Both the position numbers and the translations under genes were made by a program. 64,000 bases of DNA from Treponema sp. Lineage in GTDB: Bacteria > Spirochaetota > Spirochaetia > Treponematales > Treponemataceae. The first letter of the stretch is position 1. Each line of letters opens with the position of its first letter. Under the pieces are notes generated by a model. That model searched no databases and had not been told where the DNA came from. It saw nothing but the letters and a program-made list of their open reading frames with translations. This document shows positions 11,234 through 19,109 of this stretch, piece after piece. Location: the NCBI GenBank assembly GCA_024693045.1, contig JAILLQ010000038.1, forward strand, positions 1 to 64,000. The letters run 5' to 3'.

Positions 11234-12523
11234 ATGAATTTGTCAGTTAAAAGAATTTTATATTTTTTCCTCATAACACTAGCTTTAAAACCAGCTTTTA
11301 GTTTGGATTTAACTGACATGACAGATTCCCTTGCCGGAACCTTTCTAGAACTCAGCGGCGAAAATGAAGGGACAACCGGTTTCCGTTCCCTGCTGATTCC
11401 TCAGGGTGGCCGGTCTGAAAGTCTAGGCGGAGCATATACAGGCCTCTGCGACGATATCAGCTATATCGACTACAACCCTGCAGCTTCCGCAATACTTGAA
11501 CAAACAGAAATTGCCCTCTTTCACAACACCTGGATTGCAGATTCAGCAATGGAAACAATAGCAGCCACAACACGATTTAACAACTTCGGAATCGGTGGAA
11601 AAATCTCCTGCTTTTATGTGCCTTTTTCAGAATATGACGCTTTTGGTATAAAAACAGGAAGTGCCTACTATTCAGAAACAACAGCCGTCTTTAATGCAGC
11701 CTATAATTTTCATCCAGGCTACCGCTTTAGGGGACTTAGCTTGGGAGCAAATCTAAAAGCTGGCTGGCGTTCTGTTCCAGATTACAGTGACAACGATACA
11801 AATGAAATTATTTCAGATTCAGGACTTACTCAGTCTGCCCTGGCTTTTATGGCTGATGTAGGAGTATTAACTCAATTCAACTTTGCAAAATTTTACTACT
11901 CCAGAGACACTAACTTTAAAGTTGGCCTAAGTCTTAATAATCTGGGGGCAGCAATAACAGGATTTACAGATTCCATAACTATGGACGATCCACTTCCTTC
12001 TTCAATAGGACTTGGAATCTCTTACAAAATTATACGGCCTGTGACCCTTGCCTTGGAATTCCGCCAACCCTTTAATCTTATGGACTTAAGTGAATACCAG
12101 ATGTTTTATGCAGGTAGTGGAGTTTCTGTTGATATAACCGACTTTATTTCAATTCTTGGGGGCTTCCAGTTAAAAGGAGCAAACCCAAGATTCAGTTTAG
12201 GAAGTGAATTTGAAATTTTAAAAATGCGTTTTAATATAAATTATACATTGGATTTAACTTCTTCGATTAATCCATTAAACCGCATAAGTCTTTCTGCAAA
12301 AATAAAACTTGGAGATAAGAATCGTCACGTCAAAAAGACAAAAGTAGATGAACTCTACAGTCAGGGAATGCAGTTTTATTCACAAATGGAATATGACAAG
12401 GCTATGGATTGTTGGAAAGAAGCTCTAGAACTAGACAAATATTTTGACCCAGCAAAGGAAGCTATCATAAATACGGAAAAATATCTAAAAATGCTGGAAG
12501 AAATCAACATTCTGAACTTATAG
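11234..12523 (+). CDS. UPF0164 / PorV-FadL-like outer-membrane protein with C-terminal TPR
   Basis: Signal peptide; LLIPQGGRSESLGGAYTGLCDDISYIDYNPAASA is typical of treponemal UPF0164 proteins; C-terminus YSQGMQFYSQMEYDKAMDCWKEALELDKYFDPA is TPR-like. Confidence 0.8.
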   Translation: MNLSVKRILYFFLITLALKPAFSLDLTDMTDSLAGTFLELSGENEGTTGFRSLLIPQGGRSESLGGAYTGLCDDISYIDYNPAASAILEQTEIALFHNTWIADSAMETIAATTRFNNFGIGGKISCFYVPFSEYDAFGIKTGSAYYSETTAVFNAAYNFHPGYRFRGLSLGANLKAGWRSVPDYSDNDTNEIISDSGLTQSALAFMADVGVLTQFNFAKFYYSRDTNFKVGLSLNNLGAAITGFTDSITMDDPLPSSIGLGISYKIIRPVTLALEFRQPFNLMDLSEYQMFYAGSGVSVDITDFISILGGFQLKGANPRFSLGSEFEILKMRFNINYTLDLTSSINPLNRISLSAKIKLGDKNRHVKKTKVDELYSQGMQFYSQMEYDKAMDCWKEALELDKYFDPAKEAIINTEKYLKMLEEINILNL

Positions 12524-12553
12524 TCGGGCTCCATGAAACCCGACCAAGTTTTT
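12523..12553. terminator. Putative rho-independent terminator between convergent genes
   Basis: GTCGGG-ctccatgaaa-CCCGAC stem followed by a short T run. Confidence 0.5.
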
Positions 12554-12554
12554 A

Positions 12555-14168
12555 TTAATGTTTCTTACAGAAAATTCTATAGTTCATCCATGGGAAAATC
12601 TGATGCTCACTTTCCAGTTTTGTAAGCCATTCTGTACTTACCGTATTTGAGCCAAGAGCATCGAATACAGCAGTAAAATCATTAATACTCTGCTTGAATC
12701 TCATTTCTGCATATTCAGGGAAAACCTCAGATTCCATCATTTTTGCCCAGCCAGATGATTCTGCAAACATAAGTTCTTTTACGCCCAAGTTCAAAAGACG
12801 AGCCTTTAAGCCTGTTTCAGCAGGGAAACGTTCAGCAAGATCAACCATTCTTTCACTTGCCTTTCTGGCATATCGCATCATCCAGTTATTCTTACTTGAA
12901 AGTAATTCTTCAGCGTAACCAGAAGAAGAGCAGGAACCGTAGTAAGGAACAATTCTCTGAAGTTTAAATGGATTGTCGACAATACTCCTTGGACTTGCAG
13001 TTTCAATTTCTTCTGCAGCAGCCATACGCAATACTTGTTCAAGCCACAAAATACCTTCGTTCCAATTTTCTCTCAGTCTGTTAGCATCTATAGTTACAAG
13101 AACTGTAACATCTTCTTCAGGAATCAAAGAAGCCGCTTTATTCAACTTTTCAACTTTACTGTCAAGGAAAAGCTTTGCATGTTCACAAAGACGCTTTTTA
13201 GCAGTTTCTGCATCGTAGAGATTAGAAGAGTCATTTGCATTACCTGCTTCATCTTCATTAATTGGAGATTTATTCCAATAAGAATAGCCCATTGAATATC
13301 GTGAAGTTCCTTTTGCAATATATGGTTCAAGGGCTTCAGGAGCTAAAGTAAAGCCTACATCACGAGCTAGATTTTTATAAGCATAATCGCGACAATAACC
13401 GTTCTGTCCGAAAATTTCTGTATCAGAATCATAGTCACGGCCGTAGCAAACAAGAGCATTTGTAAACCGTGCTGGAGTGAAGAGACCGTTTTTTGGTTCA
13501 ATTTTACTAAAGAGGAAACTTCTGGAATCCAAAATTGTATAATTGATTCCATAAGATTTTATTATTTTTTCTACCCCTTCATAGTATCCAAGTTCCGGTA
13601 ACCAGAAACCATCAGGAAGATCCCCAAAGAAATTTCTAAACGAAAGAATTCCAGACTCTACCTGGGCTGACATAACTTCTTCCATGTCATGGTAGAAAGG
13701 CATAAAAATATCAGTTCCACAAGTTGCAAGGAATTCTACCAATCCCTTTTTCTTGAATTCGTAAAACTTTCTAACCAAACGGCAGTTATATGATTCAAAC
13801 AATTCTTTGTCTTTCTGATATTTTTCAAAAGTATTTTTACATATTGCCTGTAAAGCAGGATTTCCTGAAGTACGCTGAATCTCTTTCTGTCCAAATTCAA
13901 CTTTTTTATCAAGCCAGGCTAAATACTGACTCTGAATTTCTTTATCTTCAAGAAGTGTACACAAAACAGGTGTAAGAACCAGGGAAAGCTTAAAAGAAAC
14001 ATTGTCCTTTTCAAGATTTTCCAGCATTTTAAGCAAAGGTAAATAAGTTTCTGAAATAGCATCAAATAAGTAATTTGAAACAGACGCGTATTTTTCAGCA
14101 TTTTCCCCAGTGTGTCTAATATATTCCTGAGTGGCGTTAAGTACAAAAACTAATCTCTTGTTGCCCAT
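12555..14168 (-). CDS. Glycoside hydrolase family 57 / DUF1957-type protein (alpha-glucan branching enzyme-like, active site apparently degenerate)
   Basis: GFWLPELGYYEGVEK, GYSYWNKS and DANRLRENWNEGILWLEQVLR align by eye with GH57 branching-enzyme motifs. Confidence 0.75.
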   Translation of the reverse strand: MGNKRLVFVLNATQEYIRHTGENAEKYASVSNYLFDAISETYLPLLKMLENLEKDNVSFKLSLVLTPVLCTLLEDKEIQSQYLAWLDKKVEFGQKEIQRTSGNPALQAICKNTFEKYQKDKELFESYNCRLVRKFYEFKKKGLVEFLATCGTDIFMPFYHDMEEVMSAQVESGILSFRNFFGDLPDGFWLPELGYYEGVEKIIKSYGINYTILDSRSFLFSKIEPKNGLFTPARFTNALVCYGRDYDSDTEIFGQNGYCRDYAYKNLARDVGFTLAPEALEPYIAKGTSRYSMGYSYWNKSPINEDEAGNANDSSNLYDAETAKKRLCEHAKLFLDSKVEKLNKAASLIPEEDVTVLVTIDANRLRENWNEGILWLEQVLRMAAAEEIETASPRSIVDNPFKLQRIVPYYGSCSSSGYAEELLSSKNNWMMRYARKASERMVDLAERFPAETGLKARLLNLGVKELMFAESSGWAKMMESEVFPEYAEMRFKQSINDFTAVFDALGSNTVSTEWLTKLESEHQIFPWMNYRIFCKKH

Positions 14169-14186
14169 TTTTATTTCCTATTTAGA

Positions 14187-14855
14187 TTAAGAGAAAGATT
14201 CTCTATGATTTTTGTAGTGTTCTAAAAGCATATCGGAATAACCAGAAAGCTTCATGATTTCAGAACAAGCTTCTTTTCTTCCAGGTCGTATATCTGCAAG
14301 CACGTCTGCACCAACAGGCATTTCCATTACCTTTGAAGAAGAAAGAATATCGATAATTCCGTCAATATTAAAAAGCAGGTCAATTCTAAAATATTTCTTT
14401 CCAGCTGGAAGAAGAACATATTGCCCGTCATCTTCTTTTGAAATCTGAATATCAAAAAAATCATCTGGCTTAATCTGATCTTTTTCAGAAAATGAAGATA
14501 TTCTCAACATCATCTGACTGATAAAAGCCTTGTCTAATGAAATTCTGTCCGAATCGCTTATATTCCAATATACAAAAGCCCAGGCAGGATTTCGAAGCAT
14601 TATCTGTACTTCGGTTATATTATATGAGCGTACGCTCATCTCTTTTTCTTCAGCTATAAACTCTTCATCCGAGATAATCATTTCCTGCTGACTCATCGAA
14701 TTTTCCATATCGGATACGACTTCAATAATCTCACCGATAAGAAAAGCTCTGTTTAAATCATCAGGGACATCAATACCATATTCGTCCGCAACTTTTACTA
14801 AATCAGAAAAGGAAAGTGTCTCAAGGAAAGCTCTATTTATTTCAGTAATTTCCAT
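14187..14855 (-). CDS. DUF4912 domain-containing protein
   Basis: ITEVQIMLRNPAWAFVYWNISDSDRISLDKAF resembles the DUF4912 core; adjacent to the GH57-like gene. Confidence 0.7.
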   Translation of the reverse strand: MEITEINRAFLETLSFSDLVKVADEYGIDVPDDLNRAFLIGEIIEVVSDMENSMSQQEMIISDEEFIAEEKEMSVRSYNITEVQIMLRNPAWAFVYWNISDSDRISLDKAFISQMMLRISSFSEKDQIKPDDFFDIQISKEDDGQYVLLPAGKKYFRIDLLFNIDGIIDILSSSKVMEMPVGADVLADIRPGRKEACSEIMKLSGYSDMLLEHYKNHRESFS

Positions 14856-14905
14856 ATCTATTACAATATTCTTAAAAAACGCTTTTTAGTCAAGGGAATG
14901 AACTT

Positions 14906-15841
14906 TTAAAATTTTGCAAGTAGATTTTTTCCCTGAAAAATTTGATTTTCCCGAAAATATCTGGTCATAGAATTCAAAACTTTTTTCTTGTCCGCGGTCC
15001 ACAAAGGCGAAATCAATATTTTTTTTGGTCCATCCCCTGTTAAACGGTGAATGACAACATTTTGAGGAGTATTCGAAATAGCTTTTCCTAGAACAGAAAA
15101 ATATTCTTCCATTTCCATACTTTTAAATTTACCATTTTCAAAATCAGTAAGTAGTCTTGTTCCCTTCAGAACATGCAGCAAAGAAATTTTAATACCATCA
15201 CTTCCGGCTTTGACTGCATAATCTAAACTTGAAAGCATATCCCCTTCACTTTCACCGGGAAGGCCAAAAATCAAATGAGTCACCACATGAATTTTAGGAC
15301 AGCGTTCTTTGAGAATTTTTACAGCTTTTTCATACTCACAATTTTCATAACAGCGATTTATATATTTAACGCTGGATTCCTTTACCGTCTGCAGGCCTAA
15401 TTCAAGCTGAATAAAGTGATTTTTGGAAAGTTCGGAAAGCAGCTCTATTATTTTTTCATCAAGACAGTCTGGGCGGGTTCCAATGGCAAGCCCCACAACC
15501 CCAGGAAATGAAAGAGCCTGGAAGTATATTTTTTTTAAATATTCTGGCTTAGCATAAGTATTTGTGTAGCTTTGAAAATAAGCGATTATAACTCCATCTT
15601 TTATTTTTGAAGAAATGAATTCCCGCCCCTTTTCAAGCTGCATTTCAATACTTTCATTCTGAGACTGAATAAAATCCCCCGAGCCAGAGGAACTGCAGAA
15701 AATACAGCCGCCATAAGCCTTGCTGCCATCCCTATTAGGACAAGTACATCCTGAACTTAAGGCTATTTTGTAAACTTTTTTTCCGAAAAGAGAGCGATAA
15801 AAATCATTTGCTGAATAATAAAAACCGTTAGAAAAGGACAT
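14906..15841 (-). CDS. TIGR01212/YhcC-type radical SAM protein
   Basis: CTCPNRDGSKAYGGCIFCSSSGSGDF cysteine motif and VVTHLIFGLPGESEGDML. Confidence 0.88.
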   Translation of the reverse strand: MSFSNGFYYSANDFYRSLFGKKVYKIALSSGCTCPNRDGSKAYGGCIFCSSSGSGDFIQSQNESIEMQLEKGREFISSKIKDGVIIAYFQSYTNTYAKPEYLKKIYFQALSFPGVVGLAIGTRPDCLDEKIIELLSELSKNHFIQLELGLQTVKESSVKYINRCYENCEYEKAVKILKERCPKIHVVTHLIFGLPGESEGDMLSSLDYAVKAGSDGIKISLLHVLKGTRLLTDFENGKFKSMEMEEYFSVLGKAISNTPQNVVIHRLTGDGPKKILISPLWTADKKKVLNSMTRYFRENQIFQGKNLLAKF

Positions 15842-15851
15842 TTAAAAATCC

Positions 15852-15880
15852 AAAAAAAAACCCGATTTATAAAAATCGGG
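15852..15880 (-). terminator. Rho-independent terminator downstream of tRNA-Arg
   Basis: CCCGATTT-TTAT-AAATCGGG stem followed by a T run on the minus strand. Confidence 0.8.
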
Positions 15881-15883
15881 CAA

Positions 15884-15957
15884 TGATCCTTGGCAGAATC
15901 GAACTGTCGACCTACTGCTTAGAAGGCAGTTGCTCTATCCAGCTGAGCTAAAGGACC
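15884..15957 (-). tRNA. tRNA-Arg (anticodon TCT)
   Basis: Minus strand GGTCCTTTAGCTCAGCTGGATAGAGCAACTGCCTTCTAAGCAGTAGGTCGACAGTTCGATTCTGCCAAGGATCA: 7-bp acceptor stem, D-loop, anticodon loop CTTCTAA and T-loop all visible. Confidence 0.95.
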
Positions 15958-16022
15958 GTACAAAAGACTATATAGCAAATACAAAAGATTTGCAAGTTTA
16001 TAGGGTAAATATCTTTTAAAAA

Positions 16023-16820
16023 TTAGTTATCTTCAGAATTCTGACTGATTGCAACGGCCCCTAAATGAAGGGCGTTACTATACTGAGTAGTATAGGATTC
16101 ATCACGACCGATTCCAATAGCATACATGGCAACATACCAAACACCTGAACTTGAAGCTGTACCGCTGTATACATCATCATCACCGGAAGCAGGATAAACA
16201 TAGTTTCCAGAGTTTTGACCAGAAGTATATTTTCGTCCAAAGTCAAAATTCAAGTTAGTACCTACAGCTCTGTATGGTATTCCTAATTTTAAAGTAGCAC
16301 TATCTGCAACACCACTTTCACAATTTCCGCCTACCCAAATTCTAGCTGCAAAAAGAGGGTTTTCTTCATTGTAATTTGATAGTCGTATATATACTTTTCT
16401 ATTTGTCCCAGTAGAAGCAATAATAGGAAAATCATTAGTTCCAGAACACTTTAAAGCCTGATACTTTAAACTTTCAACAATATATGTTGCAGCAGAAGCT
16501 TCACTTGTAGAACTGATTTTCGTACTTATTGTAGAAATATCACTGTTCATCTTGGAATAATTATTGTAAATCTTGTAGTAGATTCCTGTTCCCAGGTACT
16601 CAAAACTATCATAATCATTAGACTCTTCTTCTGTTTTAAAACTGAAGTAAGAAGTTTCATAATTACCGGAAGGATCAGAATAATTTGCGGAAGTGATAAC
16701 AGGTACGTTATAAGTTACGGTTGAAGGATAAATATAATAAATTACATCCATCCCGCAAGAAAGAAATGCAAAAAGGCAGCATGCAACAAAAGAGAATATG
16801 AATAATATTTTTTTGTACAT
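16023..16820 (-). CDS. Putative lipoprotein of unknown function
   Basis: Signal sequence MYKKILFIFSFVACCLFAFLSC with lipobox-like LSC. Confidence 0.7.
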   Translation of the reverse strand: MYKKILFIFSFVACCLFAFLSCGMDVIYYIYPSTVTYNVPVITSANYSDPSGNYETSYFSFKTEEESNDYDSFEYLGTGIYYKIYNNYSKMNSDISTISTKISSTSEASAATYIVESLKYQALKCSGTNDFPIIASTGTNRKVYIRLSNYNEENPLFAARIWVGGNCESGVADSATLKLGIPYRAVGTNLNFDFGRKYTSGQNSGNYVYPASGDDDVYSGTASSSGVWYVAMYAIGIGRDESYTTQYSNALHLGAVAISQNSEDN

Positions 16821-16836
16821 CACTGCCCCTTATTAA

Positions 16837-17517
16837 CTATTTATTTTCACCAAGAACAAGAATTCTTGATTTAGCAAGCTTTGCCCATGGATCATCAGGA
16901 AGAGCATTGTAAAGTTCTGTATAAAGAGAAAGAGCTTCATCTTTGTTTCCCTTTTCTTCCAGAAGACGACCTAAACTGAATTTTGCATGTGCAATCTGAT
17001 CAAAATCTTCAAATGCAATTGCAGAACGGTAGGCTTTTTCAGCTTCTTCTACTTTTCCAGCTTCTTCATATGCAACAGCAGCGTTAAAATTTGACAATGG
17101 AGCTGTATAAGACTTCTTTCCTTTTTCAGCAGCCTTTGTCCAGGCAGCAGCAGCCTTTTCGAAATCTTTCTGAGAGTAATAAATTTCAGCAGCAAGCATA
17201 TTTGCTCTTACGCCAACAATTCCACCTTTTGAAAGATATTTTTCGAGAGAAGCAAGAGCCTTTTCTCCTCGACCTTTAAGTTCATCTTCAGCCAAAGATG
17301 CTGAATCTTTTGTCATCAAATACGAAATGGAATCGATATCAGCAAGACCTTTTTCTGCACTCTTTACAGATACAGTAACAATTGTTCCATAAGTGGCCAA
17401 AGCGACTACAAGTACAATCACTACTACTAACAATACACTACGAATAGATGTTACAAATTCTGCAACTTTTTCACTTACAGTTGTTTTTTCAAACTGTTTT
17501 TCCATTTTTGTCTCCAT
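16837..17517 (-). CDS. Membrane-anchored tetratricopeptide repeat protein
   Basis: N-terminal TM (SVLLVVVIVLVVALATYGTIVTV), TPR units AAAWTKAAEKGKKSYTAPLSNFNAAVAYEEAGKVEEAEKAYRSAI. Confidence 0.8.
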   Translation of the reverse strand: METKMEKQFEKTTVSEKVAEFVTSIRSVLLVVVIVLVVALATYGTIVTVSVKSAEKGLADIDSISYLMTKDSASLAEDELKGRGEKALASLEKYLSKGGIVGVRANMLAAEIYYSQKDFEKAAAAWTKAAEKGKKSYTAPLSNFNAAVAYEEAGKVEEAEKAYRSAIAFEDFDQIAHAKFSLGRLLEEKGNKDEALSLYTELYNALPDDPWAKLAKSRILVLGENK

Positions 17518-17531
17518 TATTTTTGTTATCT

Positions 17532-19091
17532 TTATTTATTACCATTATTTTCACGAATATGCAACTCATTCATAAGCCTAGAAACATAAGTCCTTTGAAT
17601 TCCAAGAACTTTTCCTGCTTTAGTTTGATTCCAGTTACATTCTTCAAGGATTTGAATAAGGTAAGCCCTCTTAAAAACGGCAAGTGCATTTTTAAGAGTT
17701 TTGTCCCCATTTGAAATCATAGGAGTGACAGAAGCAAATTCACCCATATTTGAAGCTAATCCAGACTCATCACTAACATCGGAAACAGAAAGCCTCAAAT
17801 CATTCTTTTGGATAACTGGTTCATTACCTACGATACAAGCCCTGGCAATCGCATTATCCAGTTCACGGATATTTCCCGGCCAGTAATAATGCTGCATGGC
17901 AAAAACTGCATCCTCTGAAAAGCCGGTAAATTTCTTCGCATATTCACGATTATATTTTGTTAGAAAGGATTTTGAAATCGGAAGAATATCTTCGACTCTA
18001 GCTCTTAAAGGAGGAACTCGTATAGGCATAACATTCAGACGGAAAAACAAATCTTCTCTGAACCTTCCCTGGCGGACCATTTCTTCAAGATTACGATTTG
18101 TAGCAGCAATGATTCTAACATCAACAGAAATCGATTCAGAAGAACCAACTTTTTCAAACTGCTTATCCTGAATGATTCGAAGAAGTTTAGGCTGAAGCTG
18201 CAAAGGAATTTCTCCAACTTCATCGAGAAAGATAGTTCCTCCGTCGGCCATTTCAAACCGCCCCTTCTGGGTTGATTCTGCACTTGTATAGGCCCCCTTT
18301 ATGTGACCAAAAAGTTCACTTTCCATAAGGGTTTCTGTAAGAGCCGCACAATTTACTCTTATAAAAGGGCGATTAACTCTACTACTGTGCAAATAAATCT
18401 GTTCAGCAAAAAGTTCCTTACCAACTCCACTTTCTCCGGTAATCAATATCGAAGAATTTGTAATTGCAGCCCTGCGGACAACATTCATCAAATCTTTTAT
18501 AACAGGACTTTCTGCAATAAAAGGATGAAGTTTTACACTACCGGCTGAAGAAACCTTTGCATTTAAATTTGAAATGCTTTCCAATTGACTTTGAATCTTA
18601 AAGAAAGACTCATAAGCAGCTTTTGCTGATTTTGTAAGCTGCTCCATAATGAGATCATCTTTTTCATCAAAATCATAATCGATTTTATTAACCAACAAAA
18701 TGGCAGCATTAACAGAAGTTTCATCTTTTAGAGGATAGAACATAAAAGAGTCAACATCCTGATAAAGAGAATTCAAAGCCTGGGAGAAAAACAAATCTTC
18801 CTGAACATCATTTACAAGAAATTTTTCTTTCTTAAAAAATAAAGATTCAAAAAGACTGTTTAATTCCAAAACCTTATTTAATTTGCTCTCTTTTTCATCT
18901 TCCAACTTGTATACAAGATGAACTTCTGCACCATTTTCAACAGTAACAATAAATGCTGCCTTAGAACGAATAAGACGCATTGCAGCTTTCAAAACACGAA
19001 AGAACAATGCGTCTTTATCGTTATAATCAGAATTAATATCACTGTTGAGTTCGATGAGAGCTTTCAATGTTTCCAAAGATAACTGATTCAT
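17532..19091 (-). CDS. Sigma-54-dependent transcriptional activator (GAF-AAA+-Fis HTH)
   Basis: ESGVGKELFAEQIYLHS, GAYTSA, MADGGTIFLDEVGEIPLQLQPKLLRIIQ, C-terminal LEECNWNQTKAGKVLGIQRTYVSRLMNEL. Confidence 0.93.
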   Translation of the reverse strand: MNQLSLETLKALIELNSDINSDYNDKDALFFRVLKAAMRLIRSKAAFIVTVENGAEVHLVYKLEDEKESKLNKVLELNSLFESLFFKKEKFLVNDVQEDLFFSQALNSLYQDVDSFMFYPLKDETSVNAAILLVNKIDYDFDEKDDLIMEQLTKSAKAAYESFFKIQSQLESISNLNAKVSSAGSVKLHPFIAESPVIKDLMNVVRRAAITNSSILITGESGVGKELFAEQIYLHSSRVNRPFIRVNCAALTETLMESELFGHIKGAYTSAESTQKGRFEMADGGTIFLDEVGEIPLQLQPKLLRIIQDKQFEKVGSSESISVDVRIIAATNRNLEEMVRQGRFREDLFFRLNVMPIRVPPLRARVEDILPISKSFLTKYNREYAKKFTGFSEDAVFAMQHYYWPGNIRELDNAIARACIVGNEPVIQKNDLRLSVSDVSDESGLASNMGEFASVTPMISNGDKTLKNALAVFKRAYLIQILEECNWNQTKAGKVLGIQRTYVSRLMNELHIRENNGNK

Positions 19092-19109
19092 CAAAACCCT
19101 TCAGTATAT

